Shown: positions 45,588-54,428 of the stretch, piece after piece
Position numbering within the stretch: the stretch's first letter is position 1
Layout of the letters: the number at the start of each line of letters is the position of its first letter
NCBI RefSeq assembly: GCF_001507595.1
Contig: NZ_LQBQ01000039.1
Coordinates: 96,485-160,484, forward strand
Source of the DNA: Ruegeria marisrubri
GTDB lineage: Bacteria > Pseudomonadota > Alphaproteobacteria > Rhodobacterales > Rhodobacteraceae
Direction of reading: 5' to 3'
Length of the DNA stretch: 64,000 bases
Program-made: the position numbers and the translations under genes
Notes under the pieces: generated by a model
Database searches by the model: none
Told to the model about the DNA's origin: nothing
Seen by the model: the letters and a program-made list of their open reading frames with translations, nothing else

Positions 45588-47009
45588 ATGAAGTGGACTG
45601 AATTTGCCGACTGGGGCACGAAAATCGCCGAATGGACCCAGGACTATCACCTGACGGTCGGGGACAGGCCGGTTCGGGCGCGTACCGAGCCGGGCGAGGT
45701 GCTGAACGCGCTGCCCGAGATGCCCCCGGAAACACCCGAAGCGATGGAGGACATTTTCCGCGACTTCGAAGAGATCGTGATGCCGGGGATCACCCATTGG
45801 CAGCACCCGCGTTTCTTTGCCTATTTCAACTCGAACGCCTCGGCTCCGTCGGTTCTGGCCGAGTTCCTGGCCGCGGCCATCGCGCCGCAATGCATGTTGT
45901 GGCAGACCTCTCCGGCGGCGACCGAGATGGAAACCCGCATGATGGACTGGCTGCGGCAGGCGCTGGGCCTGCCCGCAGGGTTTGCCGGTGTCATTCAGGA
46001 TTCGGCCTCGTCGGCGACGCTGGCCGCCGTGCTGACCATGCGGGAAAAGGCCCTGAACTGGCAGGGCAACAGCCACGGCCTGTTCGGGCAGAAACCGCTG
46101 CGTGTCTATTGTTCGTCCGAGGTGCATACCTCGGTCGATCGCGCGATCTGGGTGGCGGGGATCGGGCAGGCCAACCTGATGCGCATCCCGATCAAGGGCG
46201 ACTGGCGCGGGATGGACCCCGAGGCGCTGGAAACGGCGATTCAGGCCGATTTAGAGTCTGGTTTTCAGCCCGCGGGCGTCATTCTGTGCGTCGGCGGCAC
46301 CGGCACCGGGGCGACCGATCCGGTCGATCGCTGTCTGGATATTGCCGAGAAATACGGCCTCTACAGCCATGTGGACGCGGCCTGGGCGGGTTCGGCGATG
46401 ATCTGCCCGGAATACCGCGACTACTGGCCGGGGATCGAGCGGGCCGACAGCATCGTCTTCAACCCGCACAAGTGGCTGGGGGTGCAGTTCGATTGCTCGG
46501 CGCATTTCCTGAAAAATCCCGACGATCTGGTGCAGACGCTGGCGATCAGCCCGGAATATCTCAAGACCCACGGCAAGGACGGGATCATCAACTACTCGGA
46601 ATGGTCGGTGCCTCTGGGCCGGCGGTTCCGTGCGCTCAAGCTGTGGTTCCTGATCCGCACCTATGGGCTGGAGGGGCTGCGCCAGCGCCTGCGCAACCAC
46701 ATCAACTGGTCGCGTGCGCTGCATAACAGGCTGGCGGCCGAGCCGGATTTCCAGATCGTCACGCCGCCCATGTGGTCGCTGTGGACCTTCCGTTTTGTAC
46801 CGGCCGAAAACCCCGGTTCGTCCGATTTGGACGATCTGAATCTGCGGCTGGTGAACGCGATCAACGACGATGGCCGCATCTACCTGACCCAGACACGGGT
46901 GGACGGAGACCTGGTGATCCGCTTCCAGGCCGGGCAGTTCGAAACCACCGAAGAGGACGTGATGATGGCCTTCGACGTCATCACCGAAATTGCGCGGGGG
47001 CTGGTCTGA
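45588..47009 (+). CDS. PLP-dependent aromatic L-amino acid decarboxylase family protein
   Basis: A 473-residue group II decarboxylase of the DDC type. The PLP lysine is K295 (FNPHKWLG), the ring-stacking His is probably H180 (SSEVHTSVDRA), and the pyridine Asp D263 (HVDAAWAGSA). Family members decarboxylate tyrosine, DOPA, tryptophan or phenylalanine. Located inside the hpa operon, it could make tyramine or dopamine, which an amine oxidase and aldehyde dehydrogenase (not in the window) would turn into 4-hydroxyphenylacetate or homoprotocatechuate. It starts 10 bases after the dioxygenase stop and shares one base with hpaG (TGATG). Confidence 0.85.
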   Translation: MKWTEFADWGTKIAEWTQDYHLTVGDRPVRARTEPGEVLNALPEMPPETPEAMEDIFRDFEEIVMPGITHWQHPRFFAYFNSNASAPSVLAEFLAAAIAPQCMLWQTSPAATEMETRMMDWLRQALGLPAGFAGVIQDSASSATLAAVLTMREKALNWQGNSHGLFGQKPLRVYCSSEVHTSVDRAIWVAGIGQANLMRIPIKGDWRGMDPEALETAIQADLESGFQPAGVILCVGGTGTGATDPVDRCLDIAEKYGLYSHVDAAWAGSAMICPEYRDYWPGIERADSIVFNPHKWLGVQFDCSAHFLKNPDDLVQTLAISPEYLKTHGKDGIINYSEWSVPLGRRFRALKLWFLIRTYGLEGLRQRLRNHINWSRALHNRLAAEPDFQIVTPPMWSLWTFRFVPAENPGSSDLDDLNLRLVNAINDDGRIYLTQTRVDGDLVIRFQAGQFETTEEDVMMAFDVITEIARGLV

Positions 47010-47863
47010 TGCGCTTTGCGACCTACAGAACGGACGGGGGCACATACTATGGCGTGGCGACGGATGAGGGCATGATCGCCCTGTCGCCGGACTTCCCCCA
47101 GTGGCCCACGCTGCGCGAAGTGATCGCGGCCGATGCGCTGCATGATCTGGCGCTGGCGGCGCGGGGGCGGAGTGTCACCCACCCCAATGGCAGCTTCCGC
47201 TACGAGATCCCGATCCCGTTGCCCGAGAAAATCATCTGCGTCGGCGTGAACTTTCCCGACCGGAACGCCGAATACAAGGATGGGCAGGAGGCGCCGCCGA
47301 ACATGTCGCTGTTCATCCGCTTTCCGCGGTCCTTCACCGGGGCCGGGCAACCGCTGATCCGCCCGCCGGAAACGCCGCAGCTGGACTACGAGGCCGAGAT
47401 CGCGGTGGTCATCGGAAAAGGCGGCCGCCGCATTCCGCAGGCCCGCGCCTATGACCACATCGCGGCGATCACCCTGTGCAACGAGGGAACGCTGCGCGAC
47501 TGGGTGCGGCACGCCAAGTTCAACGTCACGCAGGGCAAGAACTGGGACCGGTCCGGGGCAATTGGCCCTTGGTTAGTGCCTTTTTCCGCCCCCGCGCAAC
47601 TGGACGACATCCGCCTGACGACCAAGGTGAACGGCGAGTTGCGGCAGGACGATCGCACCAGCCGGATGCTGTTCCCGATCCGGCGGCAGATCGAATACAT
47701 CTCGACCTTCACCACGCTGGTGCCCGGAGACATCATCGTCACCGGAACCCCCACCGGCGCGGGGGCGCGGTTCGATCCTCCGCGCTTTCTGAAACCCGGT
47801 GACGTGGTCGAGATCGAGGCCGAGGGCATCGGCAAGCTCGTCAACACGGTGGAGGACGAATGA
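47009..47863 (+). CDS. hpaG: HpaG-type FAH-family decarboxylase/isomerase
   Basis: A 284-residue FAH-fold protein. It carries the conserved IICVGVNFPDRNAEY block (~ 65-79), metal-ligand wording LDYEAEIAVVIG (~ 129-140) and the C-terminal GDIIVTGTPTGAG. In the homoprotocatechuate pathway this enzyme class decarboxylates 5-oxopent-3-ene-1,2,5-tricarboxylate and isomerises the product. The E. coli HpaG is a ~430-residue fusion of two such domains, whereas this one is single. ATG 47009 overlaps the decarboxylase stop (TGATG), and it ends in an ATGA overlap with hpaH. Confidence 0.85.
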   Translation: MRFATYRTDGGTYYGVATDEGMIALSPDFPQWPTLREVIAADALHDLALAARGRSVTHPNGSFRYEIPIPLPEKIICVGVNFPDRNAEYKDGQEAPPNMSLFIRFPRSFTGAGQPLIRPPETPQLDYEAEIAVVIGKGGRRIPQARAYDHIAAITLCNEGTLRDWVRHAKFNVTQGKNWDRSGAIGPWLVPFSAPAQLDDIRLTTKVNGELRQDDRTSRMLFPIRRQIEYISTFTTLVPGDIIVTGTPTGAGARFDPPRFLKPGDVVEIEAEGIGKLVNTVEDE

Positions 47864-48660
47864 CCCCCGACCAGCATATCGAGGCCGCGGGCATGCTGCT
47901 GCAGGCCGAAACGACCGGCAGGCAATGCGGTCTGCCGAGCCTGCGCTATCCCGGCATGACGCTGGATGATGCCTATGCCGTTCAGAAACAGCTGGTCGCC
48001 CGCAAGATCGCATCCGGCCGCCGCCGCGTCGGGTGGAAGATCGGCCTGACCAGCCGTGCGATGCAAGACGCGCTGGGCATCGACACGCCCGACAGCGGGG
48101 TTCTGCTGGATGACATGGCGTTTCCGTCGGGCGGCACGGTTCCGGCGGGGCGGTTCATCCAGCCGCGCGTCGAGGCCGAGATCGCCTTTGTCATGCGTGC
48201 GCCGCTGGCCGGAAAGGACTGCGCGCGCGAGGACGTGGTGGCGGCAACCGAATATGTCTGCCCGTCGCTGGAAATCCTCGACACGCGTGTCCTGCGGGCC
48301 GACCCGGAAACCGGACAGGCCCGGATCATCACCGATACAATCAGCGACAACGCCGCCAATGCCGGCTTCGTCCTGGGCCCCGAGCGCCATGTGCCCGAGG
48401 CGCAGGATCTGCGCTGGGTGGGCGCCATCGTGACCCGTAACGGGGTGGTCGAGGAGACGGGGCTTGGCGCGGGCGTTCTGAACGATCCGGTCACCTCGGT
48501 TCTGTGGCTGGCCCGCCGCATGGCCGAGTATGGACTTGCGATCGAGGCCGGGGATATCGTCCTGTCGGGATCGTTCATCCGGCCCATCGAGGCCCCGCCG
48601 GGCTCGGAGTTCCACGCGGATTTCGGGCCGTTCGGCTCGGTCAACATCAATTTCGCCTGA
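47860..48660 (+). CDS. hpaH: 2-oxo-hept-3-ene-1,7-dioate hydratase HpaH
   Basis: A 266-residue hydratase of the 2-oxopent-4-enoate hydratase/HpaH family. It shows VGWKIGLTSRAMQDALGI (~ 48-65), the active-site region RVEAEIAFVM (~ 106-115) and the C-terminal GSVNINF. It adds water to give 4-hydroxy-2-oxoheptane-1,7-dioate. It overlaps hpaG by 4 bases and precedes hpaI by 11. Confidence 0.92.
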   Translation: MTPDQHIEAAGMLLQAETTGRQCGLPSLRYPGMTLDDAYAVQKQLVARKIASGRRRVGWKIGLTSRAMQDALGIDTPDSGVLLDDMAFPSGGTVPAGRFIQPRVEAEIAFVMRAPLAGKDCAREDVVAATEYVCPSLEILDTRVLRADPETGQARIITDTISDNAANAGFVLGPERHVPEAQDLRWVGAIVTRNGVVEETGLGAGVLNDPVTSVLWLARRMAEYGLAIEAGDIVLSGSFIRPIEAPPGSEFHADFGPFGSVNINFA

Positions 48661-48671
48661 AAGGTTTCCCC

Positions 48672-49445
48672 ATGCCCGCCCCGAAAAACACGTTCAAACA
48701 GGCTCTAAACAACGGAGATCGGCTGATCGGCTGCTGGATGAGCTTTGCCGAACCCGCGGTGGCCGAGATCATGGGCACCGCCGGGTTCGACTGGCTGGTC
48801 ATCGACGGAGAGCACGCGCCCAACGACATCCGCTCGATCCGGGATCAGTTGATGGCGCTCGCGGCCAGCCCCTCGCATCCGGTGGTGCGGGTGCCCATCG
48901 GCGAGACATGGATCATCAAGATGGTCCTGGATGCGGGCGCCCAGACGGTTCTGGTGCCGATCGTGGAAAGCGCCGAGCAGGCCCGCGAACTGGTGCGCGC
49001 CTGCCGCTATCCGCCAGAGGGGACGCGGGGCGTGGGGGCTGCCGCGTCACGCGCGACCCGGTTCGGCTCGGTCGGGGAGTATGTCCAGACCGCGGATCAG
49101 GAAATCTGCCTGCTGGTTCAGGTGGAGAACCGCGCAGGGATCGCGGCGCTGGACGAGATCCTGCAGGTCGAGGGCATCGATGGCGTGTTCATCGGGCCGG
49201 CGGATCTGTCCACGGACATGGGGTTTCAGGGCAACAGCGGCGCGCCCGAGGTACGGGCGGTGATCGCCGACGCGCTGGCCCGGATCCGCGCGGCCGGGAA
49301 GGCGCCGGGCATTCTGGGCACGACCGACGAGGCGACGCAGGCCTATCTGGAGATGGGGGCGCAGTTCCTGGCCGTGGGCATCGACGTTCTGGTCCTGGCG
49401 CAGAACGCGCGCGCCCTGTCCGCGAAATGGAAGGCGAAGCCCTGA
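48672..49445 (+). CDS. hpaI: 4-hydroxy-2-oxoheptane-1,7-dioate aldolase HpaI
   Basis: A 257-residue class II (metal-dependent) HpcH/HpaI aldolase producing pyruvate and succinate semialdehyde, the last step of the pathway. Motifs are FDWLVIDGEHAPND (~ 39-52), the catalytic Arg region VRVPIGETW (~ 72-80), metal ligand Glu in QVENRAG (~ 152-158), and GVFIGPADLSTDMG (~ 174-187). ATG 48672 is used; the upstream frame lies in hpaH. Confidence 0.93.
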   Translation: MPAPKNTFKQALNNGDRLIGCWMSFAEPAVAEIMGTAGFDWLVIDGEHAPNDIRSIRDQLMALAASPSHPVVRVPIGETWIIKMVLDAGAQTVLVPIVESAEQARELVRACRYPPEGTRGVGAAASRATRFGSVGEYVQTADQEICLLVQVENRAGIAALDEILQVEGIDGVFIGPADLSTDMGFQGNSGAPEVRAVIADALARIRAAGKAPGILGTTDEATQAYLEMGAQFLAVGIDVLVLAQNARALSAKWKAKP

Positions 49446-49561
49446 GCAGGTCTCGCATACGTATTTCCGCATAATTGACCGGCATGTGCCGTCCCCGCTA
49501 GCTTTTTGACATTCACAAATTGCAGCGCCGAAACCGTGGCGCACCATCGGGGAGGAACAAC
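49446..49561 (+). promoter_or_regulatory. Spacer with palindromes before the ABC transporter genes
   Basis: This 116-base spacer contains ATACGTAT (49457-49464), the perfect palindrome CGGCA-TG-TGCCG (49480-49491), a TTGACA word (49506-49511), and GGGGAGGAACAAC as ribosome site. The transporter may have its own promoter and regulator besides read-through from hpaI. None of the palindromes matches the hpaF-hpaR site. Confidence 0.4.
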
Positions 49562-50737
49562 GTGAAACGCATTCTGTGCGCAGGGATGGTGTCTGCGCTG
49601 GCACTGGCATCCGCCGCCGCCGCCGACATCAAGATCGCCCATGTCTATGGCAAGACCGGCCCGTTCGAGGCCTATGCGAAACAGTCCCATGACGGGCTGA
49701 TGCTGGGGCTGGAATACGCCACCGGCGGCACCATGGAGATCGACGGCGAACAGATCGTCGTCATCGAGAAGGACACGCAGCTCAAGCCCGAGAACGGCAA
49801 GGCCCTGCTGGAAGAGGCCTATGGCGACGACGAGGTGGACCTGGCCGTCGGGCCGGTCAGCTCGGGCGTGGCGCTGGCGATGCTGCCGGTGGCCGAGGAA
49901 TACGAAAAGCTGCTGATCGTGGAACCTGCGGTGGCCGATTCGATCACCGGCGAGAACTGGAACCGCTACATCTTCCGCACCTCGCGCAACTCGTCGCAAG
50001 ACGCGGTGGCCAACGCCATCGCGCTGGCGGGCGAGAACGTGCATATCGCGACGCTGGCGCAGGACTATGCCTTTGGCCGGGATGGCATCGCCGCCTTCAG
50101 GGAGGCGCTGGAAGGCGCAGGGTCCGGCATCGTGCACGAGGAATACGTGCCGACCGACACGACCGATTTCACCGCGGCAGCGGAACGCATCTTCAACGCG
50201 ATGAAGGATCTGGACGGCGAAAAGCGCCTGTTCATCATCTGGGCCGGTGGCGGCAACCCGATGGGCAAGATCAACGCCATGGATCCGGGCCGGTTCGGCA
50301 TCGAGATCGCCACCGGCGGCAACATCCTTGCAGCGATGAAGGGCTACAAGGATTTCCCCGGCATGGAGGGGGCGACCTACTACTACTATGAAATCCCGAA
50401 AAACCCGGTGAATGACTGGCTGGTCAAGGAGCACCAGGAGCGTTTCGGCACGCCGCCGGATTTCTTCACCGCGGGCGGCATGGCGGCAGGCATCGCGGTC
50501 GTCGAGGCGATCAAGAAGGCCGGCGGCACCGATACCGAGGCCCTGATCGAGGCCATGGAAGGCATGGAGTGGGAGACGCCGAAGGGCAAGATGGTCTTCC
50601 GCCCCGAGGATCACCAGGCGCTGCAGTCCATGTATCACTTCAAGATCAAGGTGGATGACAATGTCGAATGGGCCATCCCCGAGCTTGTCCGCGAACTGAC
50701 GATCGACGATCTGCCGATCCCGATCCGCAACAAATAA
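49562..50737 (+). CDS. Branched-chain-type ABC transporter substrate-binding protein
   Basis: A 391-residue periplasmic protein of the Peripla_BP_6 family. It starts at GTG 49562 and has a signal peptide ending SAAAA before DIKIAHVYG. The ligand fold contains VGPVSSGVALAMLPVAEEY and the PTDTTDF segment. In the present location, after a complete homoprotocatechuate pathway, the ligand is likely an aromatic acid such as 4-hydroxyphenylacetate or homoprotocatechuate rather than leucine. This is inference from context. Confidence 0.85.
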   Translation: MKRILCAGMVSALALASAAAADIKIAHVYGKTGPFEAYAKQSHDGLMLGLEYATGGTMEIDGEQIVVIEKDTQLKPENGKALLEEAYGDDEVDLAVGPVSSGVALAMLPVAEEYEKLLIVEPAVADSITGENWNRYIFRTSRNSSQDAVANAIALAGENVHIATLAQDYAFGRDGIAAFREALEGAGSGIVHEEYVPTDTTDFTAAAERIFNAMKDLDGEKRLFIIWAGGGNPMGKINAMDPGRFGIEIATGGNILAAMKGYKDFPGMEGATYYYYEIPKNPVNDWLVKEHQERFGTPPDFFTAGGMAAGIAVVEAIKKAGGTDTEALIEAMEGMEWETPKGKMVFRPEDHQALQSMYHFKIKVDDNVEWAIPELVRELTIDDLPIPIRNK

Positions 50738-50810
50738 CCCCGTGTGGACTTGTCCGGTCCGGCAGCCGCGTGCTCCGGGCCGGTCCTTTGTGAAAAGAAG
50801 ACCCTGATCC

Positions 50811-51575
50811 ATGACACCTCCTATCCTGGCTACCGAGGACCTGACCGTCCGTTTCGGCGGGCATGTTGCCGTGGATTCGGTGACCTGCGCCTTTCAGGCC
50901 GGTGAGCTGACCGCCATCGTAGGGCCGAACGGGGCGGGCAAGACGACCTATTTCAACCTGATCTCGGGGCAGATCCCGGCAACCTCGGGCCGGGTGCTGC
51001 TGCGCGGTCGGGACATTGCGGGCCAGTCGGTCTCGCACAGAACCCGCGAGGGGATCGGGCGGGCGTTCCAGTTGACGAACCTGTTTCCGAACCTCTCGGT
51101 GCTTGAGAACGTCCGGCTGGTCGCGCAGGCCAAGGCCGGGCAGGGATTCAACCTGTTCTCCATGGCCAGCCGTCAAACCGAACTGACCGAGGCGGCCGAG
51201 GCCGTTCTGGACCGGGTCCGCCTGCTGGACAGCCGCGACCAGGTGGTGTCCGAGCTGTCGCATGGCGATCAACGCAAGCTCGAGGTGGCGCTGCTGATCG
51301 CGCTGGACCCGGCGGTCTACATGTTCGACGAGCCCACCGCGGGCATGAGCGTGGACGAGGCGCCCGTCGTGCTGGACCTGATCGCCGAACTCAAGGATCA
51401 GAAAGACCGCACGATCCTGCTGGTCGAGCACAAGATGGACGTGATCCGCACGTTGGCCGACCGCATCATCGTTCTGCACAACGGCGCGCTTGCCGCCGAT
51501 GGCGCCCCGGCCGAGGTGATGGCCTCGGCGGTGGTGCAGGAGGCCTACATGGGACAGGAGTTGGAAGATGTCTGA
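50811..51575 (+). CDS. ABC transporter ATP-binding protein, LivG type
   Basis: A 254-residue ATPase. Walker A GPNGAGKTT is at ~37-45, the signature LSHGDQRKLEVALLIA at ~149-164 (LSHGD in place of LSGGQ, usual for LivG), Walker B VYMFDEPTAG near 170-179, and the switch His in LLVEHKMD. It powers uptake with the LivF-type partner, whose start overlaps this gene by 8 bases. Confidence 0.92.
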   Translation: MTPPILATEDLTVRFGGHVAVDSVTCAFQAGELTAIVGPNGAGKTTYFNLISGQIPATSGRVLLRGRDIAGQSVSHRTREGIGRAFQLTNLFPNLSVLENVRLVAQAKAGQGFNLFSMASRQTELTEAAEAVLDRVRLLDSRDQVVSELSHGDQRKLEVALLIALDPAVYMFDEPTAGMSVDEAPVVLDLIAELKDQKDRTILLVEHKMDVIRTLADRIIVLHNGALAADGAPAEVMASAVVQEAYMGQELEDV

Positions 51576-52290
51576 CCCCATTCTCAAGCTCGAGGGCGTC
51601 TATACCAACATCGCCCAGTATCACATCCTGCAGGGCGTCGATCTGGAGGTGCCGCGCGGCGCGGTGACGATGCTGCTGGGGCGCAACGGGGTCGGCAAGA
51701 CCACCACCCTGCGCACGATCATCGGGCACTGGCGCGCGCACGAGGGGCGCATCCTGCTGGATGGCGAGGACATCACCCGGTTGCCCACCCCCGCGATCGC
51801 GCGGGCCGGCGTCGGCTTCGTGCCCGAGGACATGGGCATTTTCGCCGATCTGACCGTCGAAGAGAACATGAGGCTGGCCGCGGTGTCGGGGCCGATCGAC
51901 CCGGCGCGGCTGGACTGGGTGTTCTCGGCCTTTCCACCGCTCAAGACCTTCTGGAAATCCGAGGCGGGGAACCTGTCGGGCGGGCAGAAGCAGATGCTGT
52001 CGATCGCGCGGGCGATGATCGAGGAGCGCCGCCTGTACCTGATCGACGAGCCGACCAAGGGGCTTGCGCCGGCGATCATCTCGACCATGGCGCGGGCGCT
52101 GCGCGACCTGAAGGATCAGGGCGCGTCGATCCTGCTGGTCGAGCAGAATTTCTCGGTCGCCAGGGCGCTGGGCGACGGCGCCAACGTCATGGATGACGGC
52201 CGGATGGTCTGGTCGGGCGAGATGAAACAGCTGGCCACCGACGCCGAGCTGCAGGAACGGCTGATGGGCCTGAGCATGGAGGCGCATTGA
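51568..52290 (+). CDS. ABC transporter ATP-binding protein, LivF type
   Basis: A 240-residue ATPase. Walker A GRNGVGKTT is at ~38-46, the signature LSGGQKQMLSIARAMI near 139-154, and Walker B LYLIDEPTKGLAP near 159-171. It forms the heterodimeric motor with the LivG-type protein. It overlaps that gene by 8 bases, indicating coupled translation. Confidence 0.92.
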   Translation: MSDPILKLEGVYTNIAQYHILQGVDLEVPRGAVTMLLGRNGVGKTTTLRTIIGHWRAHEGRILLDGEDITRLPTPAIARAGVGFVPEDMGIFADLTVEENMRLAAVSGPIDPARLDWVFSAFPPLKTFWKSEAGNLSGGQKQMLSIARAMIEERRLYLIDEPTKGLAPAIISTMARALRDLKDQGASILLVEQNFSVARALGDGANVMDDGRMVWSGEMKQLATDAELQERLMGLSMEAH

Positions 52291-52341
52291 TCCGATGTTC
52301 AGCAGGTATTCACCCATAGCGAAAAGACAGGGAGGCCGCGC

Positions 52342-53373
52342 ATGAGTGCAGCACCCGAACACGCGCCCACCATGGCGCAACTGCCGCTGATGCAGAGGCT
52401 GGCGCCCTGGATGCCGGTTCTGCTGATCCCGGTTCTGATCGTCCTGGGCTTCCTCGCGATCCCGAGTTCGACCTCGTGGCTGACGCTGACGGTGTCGGGG
52501 CTGGCGATGGGGATGATGATCTTCATCATGGCCTCGGGGCTGACGCTGGTCTTTGGCCTGATGGACGTGATCAATTTCGGCCACGGGGCCTTTGTGAGCG
52601 TCGGGGCCTTCGTCGGGGTCTCGGTGCTGCTGCTTTTGGGGCAGATGACCTCGGCGCCGTCGCTGGCGCTGAACCTTGCCGCGCTGATGGTGGCGGTGTT
52701 TGGCGCGATGGCCGCGACCGGGGTGATGGGCTGGGCCTTTGAAAAGGTGATCGTCGAGCCGGTCTATGGCCATCACCTGAAACAGATCCTCGTCACCATG
52801 GGCGGCCTGATCGTTGTGGAACAGCTGATCATCGTGCTGTGGGGGCCCGAGGAGATCTATATCGCCCGCCCCGAGGCGCTGAAAGGCGCGGTGACCTTTG
52901 CCGGGGCGGCGATCGAGAAATACCGGCTGGTTGCCGTGGGCATCGGGCTGGTGGTGTTCCTGGCGATGCGCTGGGTTCTGCGCCACACCAAGATCGGTCT
53001 GATCGTGCGGGCCGGTGTCGAGAACGGCGAGATGGTGCAGGCGCTGGGCTATCGGCTGCGGCTGGTCTTTGTCGGCGTGTTCATCGCCGGCTCGGCGCTG
53101 GCCGGTCTGGGCGGCGTGATGTGGGGCCTCTATCAGGAGGTCATCACCGCCCATATGGGCAACCAGGCGATGATCCTGATCTTCATCGTGGTGATCATCG
53201 GCGGGCTGGGCAGCGTCGAGGGCTGTTTCATCGGCGCCCTGCTGGTCGGCCTGATGCAGAACTACGTGGCCTTTCTTGAGCCCAAGGCGGCGCTGATTTC
53301 CAACATCGGCCTGATGGTAGCGATCCTGATGTGGCGCCCGATGGGCATGATCCCGGTGGTGAAGGCGAAATGA
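52342..53373 (+). CDS. ABC transporter permease, LivH type
   Basis: A 343-residue inner-membrane permease of the branched-chain amino acid family with about eight helices. It shows the signature GLTLVFGLMDVINFGHGAFV (~ 67-86) and the coupling-helix region VENGEMVQALGYRLRLVF (~ 228-245). It ends in a 4-base overlap with the LivM-type gene. The N-terminus is longer than usual, with a Pro/Ala-rich cytoplasmic stretch. Confidence 0.92.
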   Translation: MSAAPEHAPTMAQLPLMQRLAPWMPVLLIPVLIVLGFLAIPSSTSWLTLTVSGLAMGMMIFIMASGLTLVFGLMDVINFGHGAFVSVGAFVGVSVLLLLGQMTSAPSLALNLAALMVAVFGAMAATGVMGWAFEKVIVEPVYGHHLKQILVTMGGLIVVEQLIIVLWGPEEIYIARPEALKGAVTFAGAAIEKYRLVAVGIGLVVFLAMRWVLRHTKIGLIVRAGVENGEMVQALGYRLRLVFVGVFIAGSALAGLGGVMWGLYQEVITAHMGNQAMILIFIVVIIGGLGSVEGCFIGALLVGLMQNYVAFLEPKAALISNIGLMVAILMWRPMGMIPVVKAK

Positions 53374-54425
53374 TCAAGACACTTCTTTCCGGCGACATGC
53401 CGCGCTCGGTTCCCCTGACAGTGATCCTCGGGCTGATCCTCGTCTGTCTCGCGCTGGCCCCGTTCCTGTTTCCGGGCGTGCGCACGGTCGATACGGCGGC
53501 GCGCATCTGCATCTTCGTCGTGCTGGTGGCCAGCTATGACCTGCTCTTGGGCTATGGCGGCATCGTCAGCTTTGCCCACACGATGTTCTTTGGCCTCGGC
53601 GCCTATGGCGTGGCGCTGGCCTCGACCCATATGGGGCGCGGGTTCGACGCGCTGCTGGTGGGCTCGGTGTCGGGCGCGCTGACCGCCGCCGCGCTTGCGC
53701 TGGTGATCGGGCTGTTCTCGTTGCGGGTCAGGGCGATCTTTTTCGCCATGATCACGCTGGCGGTCGCCTCGGCCGTGGCGGTGCTGGTCAGCCAGTTGTC
53801 GGGGTTGACGGGCGGCGAGGACGGGCTGACCTTCAAGACGCCGCGCGCGCTGGGCCCGGCCTTCAAGTTCGGGGGAGAGCTGTTCGGGGTGAAACTGAAC
53901 GGCAAGCTGCTGTCCTATTACCTGATCTTTTTCGGCAGCCTGATCCTGTTCCTGCTGCTCTTGCGGGTGGTGAACTCGCCCTTTGGGCGGGTGCTGCAGG
54001 CGATCCGGGAAAACGATTTCCGGGCCGAGGCGATCGGCTATCGCGTGGTGCATTACCGCGTCGCGGCGACCTGCCTGTCGGCCTCGGTGGCGGCGCTGGC
54101 CGGGAGCCTTTACGCGATCTGGCTGCGCTATGTCGGACCCGACACGGCCCTGTCGATGGAGATCATGATCGACATCCTGCTGATGGTGGTGATCGGAGGC
54201 ATGGGCACCATGTATGGCGCGGTCATCGGGGCAACCGTGTTCGTCATCGCGCAGAACTATCTTCAGAACCTGATGGGCGTGGCCTCGGGCGTGGTCGAAG
54301 GGCTGCCGGTGCTGCCCGAACTGCTCAGCGCCGATCGCTGGCTGTTGTGGCTGGGGGTGTTGTTCATCCTGTCGGTCTATTTCTTCCCCACCGGCGTCGT
54401 CGGGCGGCTCAGGGCACAGAAATAG
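53370..54425 (+). CDS. ABC transporter permease, LivM type
   Basis: A 351-residue permease with about nine helices. Family segments are YDLLLGYGGIVSFAHTMFFG (~ 51-70) and the coupling region IRENDFRAEAIGYRVVHYRV (~ 212-231). The start ATG 53370 overlaps the LivH-type stop. It closes the transporter operon; the next gene converges 3 bases beyond its stop. Confidence 0.92.
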   Translation: MIKTLLSGDMPRSVPLTVILGLILVCLALAPFLFPGVRTVDTAARICIFVVLVASYDLLLGYGGIVSFAHTMFFGLGAYGVALASTHMGRGFDALLVGSVSGALTAAALALVIGLFSLRVRAIFFAMITLAVASAVAVLVSQLSGLTGGEDGLTFKTPRALGPAFKFGGELFGVKLNGKLLSYYLIFFGSLILFLLLLRVVNSPFGRVLQAIRENDFRAEAIGYRVVHYRVAATCLSASVAALAGSLYAIWLRYVGPDTALSMEIMIDILLMVVIGGMGTMYGAVIGATVFVIAQNYLQNLMGVASGVVEGLPVLPELLSADRWLLWLGVLFILSVYFFPTGVVGRLRAQK

Positions 54426-54428
54426 CGC

